From the NCBI GenBank assembly GCA_039636785.1, contig CP144169.1:868001-932000 (forward strand): a DNA stretch of 64,000 nt. The letters are read 5' to 3'. The number at the start of each line of letters is the position of its first letter. Position 1 is the first letter of the stretch. Source of the stretch: Micrococcaceae bacterium Sec5.7. GTDB lineage: Bacteria; Actinomycetota; Actinomycetes; Actinomycetales; Micrococcaceae. Shown piece by piece: positions 16,995-25,503 of the stretch. Both the position numbers and the translations under genes were made by a program. Below the pieces are notes generated by a model that ran no database searches, was not told the origin of the DNA, and was given only the letters and a program-made list of their open reading frames with translations.

Positions 16995-17878
16995 TCCGCG
17001 GCTTTCACCGGCGAACGGAAGCGGAGCACCGCCGTCGCAACTCCGCCGAGCAACAGCAGTCCGCCGGCCAATTCGGCCGGTGACGGCACCTCACTGAGCG
17101 CTAGCCACGCCGCCGTCATGCCCACCACCGGAACCAGCAGAGTGAACGGCACCACCGCCGACGACGGGTAGATGCTGAGCAGCCGGTTCCAGATCCCGTA
17201 GCCCACGAGGGAAGCGAAAATGGCCGTATACATGGCACTCAGGATGGTGGCTGGCTGCAGGTCCCCGAGCGTCACGGCGAAAGCGGCCGGTCCGTCGATG
17301 ATCAGCGAAAGTCCCGCAAGCGGCAGCGGAACCACCGCCCCGGACCAGACCACAAGCCCCAGCCCGGACGCGGCTTTGGCCTTCCGTACGATGATGTTGC
17401 CGGCTGCCCAGGACAGCGCGGCGCCCAGCACAATGATGAGCGGCAGGATCGGCGCCACCGCGCTGCGCCCCACTGCCACTGTTGCCAGCCCCGTCACACC
17501 GAGGACGACGCCGGCCAGTTGCCGCCCGCTGGGCCGCTCTCCGAGGAATCCGGCGGCCAGCAAAACAGTGAGCAGGACCTGGGCCTGCAGCACCAGCGAC
17601 GCCAGCCCGGCAGGCATGCCCAGTGCCATGGCCAGGTACAGCAGGCCGAATTGGCCCGCGCTCATGAAGAGCCCGACGCCGATGATCGCCTTCCAGCTGA
17701 TGTCCGGTTTCCTGATGAAGAAGATCCAGGGAAACACCACCAGGACAAAGCGCATGGCAACGAAAAGCAACGGTGGCACTTCCCTGCCGTTTGTGTGCAG
17801 ACCGAAGTCTATGGCCACGAAGTTGATGCCCCAGAGGGCGGCGACGAGGACTGCCAGGGCTGAATGACGTAGGTTCAC
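16757..17878 (-). CDS. EamA/DMT-family transporter with extended C-terminus
   Basis: A ten-TM drug/metabolite exporter of the EamA type. Helices run from VLVAALWGINFVAIDFG at the N-terminus to AGGLLLLGGVATAVL near residue 290. Typical EamA proteins stop at about 300 residues, but this frame continues for about 75 more (373 in all), with an Ala/Arg/Glu-rich tail that is the antisense of the neighbour's tail. The GTG at 17878 is chosen from the start of the first helix. A divergent LysR gene 72 bases away is the likely regulator. Substrate perhaps an amino acid or metabolite; not resolvable. Confidence 0.85.
   Translation of the reverse strand: MNLRHSALAVLVAALWGINFVAIDFGLHTNGREVPPLLFVAMRFVLVVFPWIFFIRKPDISWKAIIGVGLFMSAGQFGLLYLAMALGMPAGLASLVLQAQVLLTVLLAAGFLGERPSGRQLAGVVLGVTGLATVAVGRSAVAPILPLIIVLGAALSWAAGNIIVRKAKAASGLGLVVWSGAVVPLPLAGLSLIIDGPAAFAVTLGDLQPATILSAMYTAIFASLVGYGIWNRLLSIYPSSAVVPFTLLVPVVGMTAAWLALSEVPSPAELAGGLLLLGGVATAVLRFRSPVKAADQRRGSGLAAGLRAADLGPEALGTEDLAAGLRTEDAGDAGRLAGVAATRELGTREAGTREAGTREAGSREAAPREVEVP
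16796..16855 (+). repeat. four tandem 15-bp repeats inside the membrane-protein gene
   Basis: Three exact copies of GCCCGCTTCACGGGT at 16796-16840 and a fourth variant copy at 16841-16855. They encode the ASRVP repeat on the plus strand and a TREAG repeat on the minus strand, since both overlapping genes cover them. Copy number is likely to vary. Confidence 0.9.
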
Positions 17879-17895
17879 GCACTCACTCTGACAGT

Positions 17896-17908
17896 CTTCA
17901 GCATGAAG
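17896..17908. promoter_or_regulatory. LysR-type binding dyad between eamA-like and lysR genes
   Basis: CTTCA-GCA-TGAAG, a perfect 5-bp dyad that also satisfies T-N11-A, lies in the 72-bp divergent gap. This is the place where a LysR protein would control both its own gene and the exporter. Confidence 0.5.
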
Positions 17909-17950
17909 CACCAGCGTTGAATTTGCTAAGGAACCATGTACATTTACTTC

Positions 17951-18871
17951 ATGATTGACATTGTTTCGCTGCGCGCCCTGGCCGCGATCGAACAGCACGG
18001 CTCCGTGATCGCTGCGTCCGACGTTATGGGCTTCAGCCCGTCCGCCGTGTCGCAGCAGATCAAAAAACTTGAGAAGCAGACCGGCATCGCGGTATTGGAG
18101 CGCCGTGGGCGCGGCGTGCTGCTCACCGAGCGCGGATTGGCACTGGCTGCCTATGGCCGCAGGATCATGGCCGAACTGGAGGAACTGCAGTCCACGCTGC
18201 TGGCAGATCCGGCGAAGCCTAGCGGCCGTTTGAAGCTTGTTTCCTTCTCCACAGCCTGCCGTGGACTGGTGGGGCCCATGCTTGGCAGCCTCTCCGGGAC
18301 CGGAACCGGTGCGGAACTGGACATCAGCGTGCTGGCCGAGGATCCCCGCGAGGCTGTGGCGCGTGTGGCCAACGGCGAGGCGGATCTGGGCATCGTCCAC
18401 AACTGGAACTCCGTGCCGCTGGTCATCCCGGAACACATGACCCTTGAGTGGCTGTGCGAGGACATCGCGGACCTGCTCGTCCACAGCAGCCATCCGTTGG
18501 CCGGCCGCGAATCCGTGGAGCCGGCCGAGCTGCTGGACGAGCACTGGGTCAGCACTCCGCAGGGCGCCATTTGCAACGAGGCACTGCTGCGGATCTTTGC
18601 TGACCTGGGCCGGGTGCCTGATATCAAGGTCTACGATCCTGACTTCTCAACGCATATCGCCCTCGTGGAACACGCGGTTGTGGTGGCACTGGTGCCCCGG
18701 CTGGGCCGGCCCGCCTTACCCTCCGGTGTGGTGGCCGTGCCCGTGGTGAATCCGGTGCAGGCACGGCAAGTGGGCATGGTGCACCGCAGGACCATGGCGG
18801 CCAGCCCAGGTATCCGGCATGTGGCAGGCCTTCTCCGCGAAACTGCACTGGCAATCGGACTGCCCCACTAG
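17951..18871 (+). CDS. LysR-family transcriptional regulator
   Basis: A 306-residue regulator with the winged helix at 1-60 (GSVIAASDVMGFSPSAVSQQ, then IKKLEKQTG) and a two-lobed effector domain from about 85. The ATG at 17951 begins MIDIVSLRALAAIEQHG, the usual LysR N-terminus; the ATG at 17936 would add five residues. Divergent to the EamA exporter, which it probably controls in response to the exported compound. Confidence 0.92.
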   Translation: MIDIVSLRALAAIEQHGSVIAASDVMGFSPSAVSQQIKKLEKQTGIAVLERRGRGVLLTERGLALAAYGRRIMAELEELQSTLLADPAKPSGRLKLVSFSTACRGLVGPMLGSLSGTGTGAELDISVLAEDPREAVARVANGEADLGIVHNWNSVPLVIPEHMTLEWLCEDIADLLVHSSHPLAGRESVEPAELLDEHWVSTPQGAICNEALLRIFADLGRVPDIKVYDPDFSTHIALVEHAVVVALVPRLGRPALPSGVVAVPVVNPVQARQVGMVHRRTMAASPGIRHVAGLLRETALAIGLPH

Positions 18872-18908
18872 GCAAGTGGATTCCCGCGGAGCCTTGGGGC
18901 TGAATCCG

Positions 18909-19436
18909 CTAATGTGCGCGGGGTACCTTGAAGTGCGTGAGCCTGGCGTCCTGGCCATCCAGTTCAGCCCAGGTCTTGTCGGTCTCCATAACGGTCAGCG
19001 CGCTTGTTGGAAAGCGGGTGGCGGCGTCCATGTAGGCGTCGTGGCTGGAGTCACGTGAGGCGAGATGCATGGCCAGGTCCTGCACTCCGGGCATGTGGGA
19101 AATCAGCATGAGCGTGGTGACGGTGTCCGGAACCTGGTTAACGACGGCGAGCATCCGCAGCGCGGAAGTGGCGTACAGTCCGTCCTCCAGTTTCGGCGTC
19201 GGGGCCTTATCCCCGAGTTCCGCACACACCCACGTGCAGGTCTGACGCGTACGTAGGGCGCTGGAGCACAGGATGAAATCGGGAACCACACCGTGCTTTA
19301 GCAGCCACTTGCCGGCCAGCGGCGCCTCGCGGTGGCCGCGCTCTTCCAGCGGCCGGTCGTGGTCGGCCACGCCTCCGGGCCAGTCGGCCTTGGCATGGCG
19401 CATGATGACCAGCCGCTTAATGTGATGCCCGCTCAT
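18909..19436 (-). CDS. SixA-like histidine phosphatase
   Basis: A 175-residue member of the phosphoglycerate-mutase-like branch 2 with the catalytic RHAKAD motif at about 13-18, Arg in SSALRTRQT near 60, and the second His in LISHMPGVQDL near 115. Size and the RHAK form fit SixA, which removes phosphate from phosphohistidine, but the actinobacterial members are poorly tested. It stands alone, followed by a palindromic repeat on its 5' side. Confidence 0.88.
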   Translation of the reverse strand: MSGHHIKRLVIMRHAKADWPGGVADHDRPLEERGHREAPLAGKWLLKHGVVPDFILCSSALRTRQTCTWVCAELGDKAPTPKLEDGLYATSALRMLAVVNQVPDTVTTLMLISHMPGVQDLAMHLASRDSSHDAYMDAATRFPTSALTVMETDKTWAELDGQDARLTHFKVPRAH

Positions 19437-19452
19437 GCCCCAACCCTACTAT

Positions 19453-19518
19453 CCCAACTGACTCGCAATCGTTGTCGCTTAGGGGCGTCAAAACGACACC
19501 AACTGCGAGTCAGTTGGG
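19453..19518. repeat. palindromic intergenic repeat, copy 1
   Basis: Arms CCCAACTGACTCGCA (19453-19467) and its exact complement (19504-19518), with an inner GTTGTCG/CGACA part. A second member with the same arm sequence lies at 54421-54486. It sits between the starts and ends of two unrelated genes and looks like a REP-type element. Confidence 0.8.
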
Positions 19519-19566
19519 TAATTCAGCCGCGGAGGCACATGCTCGCGGGGCCCCAACTCCAACGCA

Positions 19567-19640
19567 AAAGGCGGCACATCCCGTCAGCGGCGTTGTTGCG
19601 TGAGGTACGAGCGCAGCCGCAAAGGGATCGTGCCGCCTTT
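19567..19640. terminator. large hairpin after the winged-helix gene
   Basis: AAAGGCGGCAC at the 5' edge pairs with GTGCCGCCTTT at the 3' edge (19567-19577 with 19630-19640), enclosing a second GCGGC/GCCGC stem. Lying just past the minus-strand stop at 19656, it probably terminates that transcript. Confidence 0.6.
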
Positions 19641-19655
19641 AGGCGTGGTTGGGAA

Positions 19656-20528
19656 CTAGATGGAATATTCCGGAGCGGCCCAGACCACTACTTCGGGGTG
19701 CTCATAAAAGCGGTAGCCCTGGCCCCGAACTGTACGCACGGTATTGGCGAGGCGTCCCAGCTTCGAGCGGAGGCGGCGGATGTGGACGTCGATGGTGCGC
19801 TCGTTGGGCACCTCTTCGGCATTGCGCCACAGGCCCTCAAGCAGTTCGTCGCGGCCGACTGTCCGGGTCCCGTTCTCTACGAGGTAGTTGAGCAGCTCGA
19901 ATTCCTTGAACGTCAGGTTAAGGGATTCGCCGTCGAGGTGGACTTCGCGGCGGGCCAGGTCAATCAGGACGCCGGACGGGCGGGGTTCCTGGGCCTGCTG
20001 CAGCCGGGCGCTTTCGGAGCGCTGGCGTGCGTTGACCGTGGGATCACCAAAAGTGGAACGGACGACGTCGAGCGCGGAACCGGGGGCGCTGGCCGGCGCC
20101 ACTGCAACGGCGGCGTAGCTCTCTGCACCGGAGACCAGCGACTGGGCGTAGGCGCGGATTTCCTGGGCGAGCTTGGCAATGGATGTACCGGCGGCGGCCG
20201 CGGTTTCCTCATCAATGCCCATGTAGAGGACGAATCCGCGGGCCACGTTGTCGTTGGGCACAGGCCGGACGGAGTTGCCGTTGGCACCTGCGATGACCGG
20301 CGTGGGCGCGGTCATCGGTGCTGCTTCTGCGGCGGGAACGGCCCGGAGCTGGCCGTACGAATTCGGGTTGTAGCCCTGCGGCGCATAGCCGGGGGCCGCG
20401 AAGCTGTTGCCGGGGCCGGCGGGGGCGAAAGCCGGCCGGGCGCCGAAGCCCTGGCGAAGACCGGAGGGCTGACCGGTCTTGCTGGCGTTACGGACGGAGA
20501 TGTGGACGTATCCGGATGCAACTGACAT
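19656..20528 (-). CDS. orphan winged-helix (OmpR/PhoB-type) regulator
   Basis: A 290-residue protein with an OmpR/PhoB DNA-binding domain at about 180-275 (LTFKEFELLNYLVENGTRTV, then ERTIDVHIRRLRSKLG and VRGQGYRFYE). The N-terminal 180 residues are Ala/Pro/Gly-rich with a short alpha/beta patch (GFVLYMGIDEE) and lack the aspartates of a receiver domain, so it is not a normal response regulator. GAGGT precedes the ATG. It has a long AT-richer upstream region. The input signal is unknown; phosphorylation-independent control is likely. Confidence 0.88.
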   Translation of the reverse strand: MSVASGYVHISVRNASKTGQPSGLRQGFGARPAFAPAGPGNSFAAPGYAPQGYNPNSYGQLRAVPAAEAAPMTAPTPVIAGANGNSVRPVPNDNVARGFVLYMGIDEETAAAAGTSIAKLAQEIRAYAQSLVSGAESYAAVAVAPASAPGSALDVVRSTFGDPTVNARQRSESARLQQAQEPRPSGVLIDLARREVHLDGESLNLTFKEFELLNYLVENGTRTVGRDELLEGLWRNAEEVPNERTIDVHIRRLRSKLGRLANTVRTVRGQGYRFYEHPEVVVWAAPEYSI

Positions 20529-21266
20529 GGAATGCTTACCTCAATGTGAATGGCCGTCATCGCGGCTCGAATGCTAGGTTCCCCGCAATGAGATCTGGGG
20601 AGGGCGCCCGACGCTGGGCAGGGGGCGAATGCCTAAAAACTTTTTCGGGGGTAGGAAAGTTAGGCGTGCATTCGACAACAACGCATGTCGGCGTCAGCGG
20701 GTGCGCTGGGCCAATAGTCTGCGGCTGCAGGTGCTGTTGAGTTCTTGTTCACAATTAGAAGTGTGCAACGTAACAATGGGAACTTGCAAGTAACAATGGA
20801 CCCACGCGTCCGCATCGTGAGACAGAATCCGGATTTGTGGTCCAAGTCACGATTCTGCAAGCCCAATAAAATAACAGTTGTTTTTCAGAACGATCGATCG
20901 GAAAACCTTAATTTCCGAAGAATCTTCGAGAAAGATGACTCTTGAGCTCTAAATATTCACCAAGCAATTCATTGTGAAAATTCCGCTCTCCCAATTCATG
21001 GGAAGTCCAGCCATGACGCTATCTGGACGAAGATTTCTAGACCGCCGGAGCCCCTGGCCCGGCCGGGGCGGCAGGAGAGGGCTGCCCTGCGCCCTGAGAC
21101 GCCGGCGCCGGCCGCGATAACTGCAATGCCCGCAAAGCCCGCAATGGTCAGCTCGAACCACGCCCGAAGCCCCGCCGGACCCCGTCCAGCTCGCTAGGCT
21201 GGGATTCACAGCATGCGCACAGGATCCCCACAGCGCCGGCTGACCAGCAGATCGGAGAGTTGTCAC
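20529..21266. other. long divergent regulatory region
   Basis: About 740 bp between two divergent regulator genes with no supported coding sequence. 20740-20990 is markedly lower in GC than its surroundings. It contains a direct repeat GTAACAATGG at 20770-20779 and 20790-20799 (20 bp, two helical turns apart), a spacing typical of OmpR-type sites. 21040-21200 is very GC-rich and reads as an Ala/Pro-rich tail on the minus strand (ending near 21040), possibly a gene remnant that I cannot identify. Confidence 0.5.
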
Positions 21267-22007
21267 ATGGCCACTTCGCACTCCACGACAAACAACCTTC
21301 CCCAGCTCACCCACCCGGACGGCTCCCCCATCCGCGCCCTGGTGGTTGACGACGAACCCAGTCTTTCCGAACTCATGAGCAGGGGGCTCCGGATGGCCGG
21401 CTGGTCCGTTGCCGTAGCCGGCGACGGCCCCGCGGCCGTCAAGCTCGCCAAGGAGTTCCGCCCTGACGTCCTGGTGCTCGATGTGATGCTGCCTGGGTTC
21501 GACGGCGTTGAGCTGCTGAGCAGGATCCGCGCCTTTGCGCCGGAGGTGCCTGCGCTTTTCCTGACGGCCAAGGATGCCGTCCAGGACCGCATCACCGGCC
21601 TGGCGGCCGGCGGCGACGATTATGTGACCAAGCCCTTCAGCATGGAGGAAGTCCTCCTGCGTCTGCACCGCGTGGTCCAGCGCTCCGGAGTAGCCGCCAT
21701 GGACACCGCTGAACTGGTGGTGGGAGACCTGGTTCTGAATCTGGACACCCGCGAGGTCACCCGCGCCGGCGACGAACTGCAGCTGACGGCCACCCAGTTT
21801 GAGCTGCTGCGCTACCTCATGGAGAACCCCAAGCGCGTGATCAGCAAGGCTCAGATTCTGGACCGTGTGTGGGATTACGATTTCGGCGGCCAGGCCAACA
21901 TTGTGGAACTGTACATCTCGTACCTTCGCAAGAAGGTGGACGCCGTCCACCCGCCCATGATCCACACGGTCCGCGGTGCGGGCTATGTCATCAAGCCGGC
22001 GGACTAG
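21267..22007 (+). CDS. OmpR-family response regulator
   Basis: A 246-residue two-domain response regulator. The receiver (about 25-138) has the acidic pair in VVDDEPS, the phosphoacceptor in VLVLDVMLPG, the Thr in FLTAKD and the Lys in VTKPFS. The DNA-binding wing (about 150-245) has LTATQFELLRYLMENPKRVI and VRGAGYVI. ATG 21267 is preceded by GGAGAG. The cognate kinase gene follows directly but is damaged at its 5' end, so phosphorylation of this regulator may be impaired or come from elsewhere. Confidence 0.94.
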   Translation: MATSHSTTNNLPQLTHPDGSPIRALVVDDEPSLSELMSRGLRMAGWSVAVAGDGPAAVKLAKEFRPDVLVLDVMLPGFDGVELLSRIRAFAPEVPALFLTAKDAVQDRITGLAAGGDDYVTKPFSMEEVLLRLHRVVQRSGVAAMDTAELVVGDLVLNLDTREVTRAGDELQLTATQFELLRYLMENPKRVISKAQILDRVWDYDFGGQANIVELYISYLRKKVDAVHPPMIHTVRGAGYVIKPAD

Positions 22008-22010
22008 GCT

Positions 22011-23386
22011 GTGCCCACCCTTTCCGCGGTTGGCTTAGCCAGGCCTCCCGTATTTCCAATGACGCCGGCAAGCCTCCGAAGGGCAATCCGAGCGGCCGCC
22101 CCGATCCGCTGGAGGCGAGAGGACAGGGTGTGGGGACCCTCTTCGCCCGCATCGAGAACGGCGAGGTGAGCAGTGCCGGCTTCCTGGCTTCTGACGCCAG
22201 CAGGGCCGCACTCTCCCCGGACGATGACCATGTGCTGTTGGACCTCAAAGAGGACGGAAACCCGGTTGACCGGACCCTGTCCACCGGCGCCTACCGGCTG
22301 GTGGCCGTGGAAACGCCCTATGGCGAGGTGATTCTCACAGGCTTGCCGCTTGCGGCCAAACAAAGCACCCTCACCTCGCTGGTGTGGACCATGGTCATTG
22401 TGTCCTTCGGCGGACTGGTGCTGATCGGCCTCGCCGGGACCGTCCTCATCCGACGCACCATGAAGCCGCTGGAGCAGCTGTCCGAGGTGGCCACCCAGGT
22501 TTCGCGGCTACCGCTCGACGCCGGCGAGGTGGCGCTCGGGGTGCGCGTTCCGCCGTCGAACGCCCACCCCGGAACGGAAGTGGGCAGCGTGGGCTACGCG
22601 CTGAACCAGATGTTGGACAACGTCTCCAACGCGCTTGAGGTGCGGCAGCAGAGCGAGATGAAGGTGCGCCAGTTTGTGGCCGACGCCTCGCACGAGCTCC
22701 GCACTCCGCTGACGGCCATCCGCGGATACACCGAGCTGCTGCGCATGACAGAGAACTTCACGCCGGACGGGACAAAGTCGCTGGCACGGGTACAGAGCCA
22801 GTCGGAACGGATGACAACCCTGGTGGAGGACCTCCTGCTCCTGGCACGGCTTGATGAGGGCCAGCCACTGAAGTTCAGCGAAGTGGACCTCACCCAGCTC
22901 GTGGTCGAAACCGTCAGCGATGAGAAGGTCATAGCCCCGGACCGCAGCTGGCGTCTGGAGCTCCCGGAGGACCCCGTGGTGGTCCGCGGCGATCCCTCGC
23001 GGCTGCACCAGGTGCTGGTCAATCTGCTGTCCAACGCGCGCAAGCACACCGGGCCCGGAACCACCGTGGTCACCGGCGTGATGCGCTCCGCCGACGGCAG
23101 TGCCGTCGTAACGGTAACGGACGACGGCGCCGGCATCGCGCCGGAGTTTGTCGGCCGCGCTTTCGCCCGGTTCGCCCGTGCAGACGCCGCCCGGGCAGGC
23201 ACCCTTCCCGCCTGCTCCGGACCAGCCGCATCCGAAGGGACAAGCGGCCTTGGCCTGTCCATCGTGCAGTCGATTATGGAAGCCCACGGCGGCACTGTTG
23301 AAGTGACGTCACGTCCCGGACGAACCGAATTCGCCCTGCGACTACCTTCTCAGTCGAAAGCACAAGGCGACGCACCGGCGTCGTGA
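22011..23386 (+). pseudogene. sensor histidine kinase with deleted N-terminus
   Basis: The reading begins GTG CCC ACC CTT at 22011 (VPTLS, right after the regulator stop) but shifts frame within about ten codons. The kinase continues in the next frame from LSQASRISNDAG. The first TM helix and the front of the extracellular sensor are missing. What remains: half a sensor, one TM (TMVIVSFGGLVLIGLAG), HAMP, the HisKA box ASHELRTPLTAIRG, and ATP motifs NLLSNARKH, DDGAGI and GTSGLGLSIV. An in-frame GTG at 22130 could start a shortened product. Probably a pseudogene; the catalytic core is intact. Confidence 0.7.
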
Positions 23387-23477
23387 TCTCTGTTACCAAA
23401 ATGTGACTTAAGCGTTCGCCTCCTGTACCGTCGATTGAGTACGGCTCCCGTTCGGGCCGTATATCCGGATGGACGCC

Positions 23478-23640
23478 AAGCTCTGCCGCTTCCCGGATTC
23501 CGCTTGACCAGGCAGAGGCGGGGGACCCACGGTCCCGGGCAATTTCCGCAGCCGCCCTTGGGGTGAAGCCATCACGTGATGTTCCGTGTGGCCGGATGAC
23601 CTCATCCGAACCCGACAGCTAACTCCGCAGGTGTTGAGAG
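23478..23640 (+). ncRNA. c-di-AMP (ydaO-yuaA) riboswitch
   Basis: The leader has features I associate with actinobacterial ydaO motifs: CCGCTTCCCGGATTCCGC, a GGGGGACCCA segment, CTTGGGGTGAAGCC, and near the 3' end CATCCGAACCCGACAGCTAA followed by CTCCGCAGGTG. The gene behind it is a secreted cell-wall protein, the usual target class. Boundaries are approximate. Confidence 0.8.
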
Positions 23641-23650
23641 GCTAATCACC

Positions 23651-24406
23651 ATGTCTAAATCCAAGGTACAAACGCGCCCCGGCGGCGCGTCAACGCAGTC
23701 CCACGGCCGCCGGCGGCTCTCCCGTCACCGTGACGAAACAGCCACGGCAGCCACCGAAGCCGCGGCGAAGCCCGCATCAGGGCTGGCCCGGCCGGGAAAC
23801 ACCCCGTCCTTCCGGCAGCGCGCCGCAGTGGTCACCACTGCCTGCGCCGTGCTGATCGGCGTCGGCGCTGCAGGCCACGCTTCTGAGCCGAAAACCCCTG
23901 AAGCCGTCTCAGAGCCTGCCGCAGCCGAGTCCACGGCAGCACCCAGGCTGAACTTCGAGAAGACCCGAATCTCGGCCCAGCCTGCTCCCGCGAAAGCAAG
24001 CGTTGCTCCGCAGTCCGCAGAGGCTCCCGCTGCCAAGCCGGCTGCTCCCGTCGCGAAGCCCGCCCCCGTCGCGAAGCCCGCAGTGGCAGTAGCCGTGAAC
24101 GACCCCGCCGGCGCGCAGGCATATGCCGCAAGCCAGCTTGGCTCCCACGGCTGGGCTGCGGACCAGATGCAGTGCCTGAACACGCTCTGGACCAAGGAAT
24201 CCGAGTGGTCCACCACGGCCACGAACGCGAGCAGCGGCGCCTACGGGGTGGTTCAGTCCCTGCCTGCCGAAAAGATGGCGAGCGCCGGCGCGGACTACCG
24301 CACCAACTACCGCACCCAGATCAACTGGGGCATGGGCTACATCGGGGAACGCTACGGCTCACCCTGTGAGGCACTGAACTTCCACCTCGCCAACAACTGG
24401 TACTAA
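23651..24406 (+). CDS. secreted transglycosylase-like cell-wall protein
   Basis: A 251-residue exported protein. A basic N-terminus of about 55 residues precedes a hydrophobic stretch (AAVVTTACAVLIGVGAAG), then an Ala/Pro/Lys linker with APVAKPA repeats to about 150. The C-terminal 100 residues are a lysozyme-like fold: LNTLWTKESEWSTTATNASS, SGAYGVVQSLP, and INWGMGYIGERYGSPCEALN, with the Glu of KES as the likely catalytic acid. It resembles the small Rpf/transglycosylase-like proteins of actinobacteria. The c-di-AMP riboswitch ties its expression to cell-wall or osmotic state. Confidence 0.88.
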   Translation: MSKSKVQTRPGGASTQSHGRRRLSRHRDETATAATEAAAKPASGLARPGNTPSFRQRAAVVTTACAVLIGVGAAGHASEPKTPEAVSEPAAAESTAAPRLNFEKTRISAQPAPAKASVAPQSAEAPAAKPAAPVAKPAPVAKPAVAVAVNDPAGAQAYAASQLGSHGWAADQMQCLNTLWTKESEWSTTATNASSGAYGVVQSLPAEKMASAGADYRTNYRTQINWGMGYIGERYGSPCEALNFHLANNWY

Positions 24407-24472
24407 AACCAAGCCCGGCGCCGGGCATCTCTGGCTCATAGCCTGCTCTCCGGTTCCAACCACTTTTCGCTG

Positions 24473-24519
24473 GCCTTGGGCCCTGAATCCGCGTGATTCA
24501 GGGCCCAAGGCATTTTTTT
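24473..24519 (+). terminator. intrinsic terminator
   Basis: A perfect 17-bp stem (24473-24489 with 24495-24511), five-base loop, followed by A and seven T. It terminates the secreted transglycosylase-like gene. Confidence 0.95.
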
Positions 24520-24650
24520 ATGACGCAATGGTGGTCAAATTTTGCGGACGGGTCGCGGAGCGCCGTGGCAGCGTGGGTTGGCCAACTTCAATGCGCAGAC
24601 CGTGGGCGGGCCACCGTGCAGAACCTCACCGGTGCGAGGCTGCCGGGCCG

Positions 24651-24791
24651 GAAGCCCGGGCGTTTTATGCCGCGCTGAACCGCACTGCCCCGCGGCGGCA
24701 TGTGGAGCCGATCGGCGAGGCTGAAACCGAGGAGGCCGGCTCGCGGCGGATCGCCAAAGTGGTGCAGGACCTCAAAGCCGGAAGGAAATAG
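24651..24791 (+). pseudogene. C-terminal remnant of a YdeI/OmpD-associated family protein
   Basis: The frame reads EARAFYAALNRTAPRRHV, then IGEAETEEAGSRRIAKVVQD and LKAGRK before the stop. This matches the end of YdeI-type proteins in form (FYxxLxxxxRRxxxxxIxxAKxxExRxxRIxKxVxxLxxGxK). Nothing before 24651 in any frame continues the family, so only the last third survives. It overlaps the 3' end of the convergent HAD gene by 20 bases. Confidence 0.5.
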
Positions 24792-25449
24792 TCCGCCGTC
24801 CGTCCTCGTCGTGCCCCACCGTCGCTGACACGGACGAGTAATCGGGGATCTGCGGCACGCCGTCCGGCAGCTCGCCCGTTTTTGACCCCACGGCAATGGT
24901 GCGGATGCCCGCCGCAAGACCGGCCGCGATGCCGGCCGGCGCATCCTCGAACACCAGGGCGTCAATCGGATCCACGCCCAGCAGCGCCGCCGCCCTGAGG
25001 TAGCCTTCCGGATGCGGTTTGCCGCGGGTCACGGCTTCGGAGGTGACCGCCGTCGCCGGCATCTCAAGGCCGGCGGCCTGCATGCGGACGCCCGCAAGGA
25101 TCCTGTCGGCCGAGGTGACCAGCGCGACGGCGTCGGCGGGCAGGGATCGCAAGAGCGCCGCCGCTCCGGGCAGTGCCACGATGCCGGCAATCCGCGTCCG
25201 TTCCATCTCACCGAGCTCATCGACCAGCGCGTCGATGTCAGCCCCTGCCGGAGCGAAGCGGCGCACAGTATCCCTAGCCTGGATCCCGTGGGAGGTCCGC
25301 AGGATCTGGTCGATGTCCAGTCCGTAGCGGCCCGCGAATTCACTCCAGACCTGTTCCACGATTGCGGTGGAGTCCACCAGGGTGCCGTCCATGTCGAAGA
25401 GGACGGCACGGACGGTCAGGGTCATCACGGATTCAGCAGGCAGGCTCAT
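24772..25449 (-). CDS. HAD-family sugar-phosphatase-like hydrolase
   Basis: A 225-residue HAD phosphatase with the nucleophile motif FDMDGTLVDS near 18-27, the Thr/Ser motif in VALVTSADR near 110, the Lys in GKPHPEGY near 142 and the acidic loop VFEDAPAGIAAG near 165. The helical cap between the first two motifs and the overall size fit beta-phosphoglucomutase/sugar phosphatase relatives. The substrate is uncertain. Start at 25449 with GGATAGG in front; the ATG at 25425 is also possible. Confidence 0.9.
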   Translation of the reverse strand: MSLPAESVMTLTVRAVLFDMDGTLVDSTAIVEQVWSEFAGRYGLDIDQILRTSHGIQARDTVRRFAPAGADIDALVDELGEMERTRIAGIVALPGAAALLRSLPADAVALVTSADRILAGVRMQAAGLEMPATAVTSEAVTRGKPHPEGYLRAAALLGVDPIDALVFEDAPAGIAAGLAAGIRTIAVGSKTGELPDGVPQIPDYSSVSATVGHDEDGRRTISFRL

Positions 25450-25503
25450 CCACCTATCCTGCCCGTACCGCCGGCCTGCGGTACAACCCGTACGGGGTCA
25501 GTC

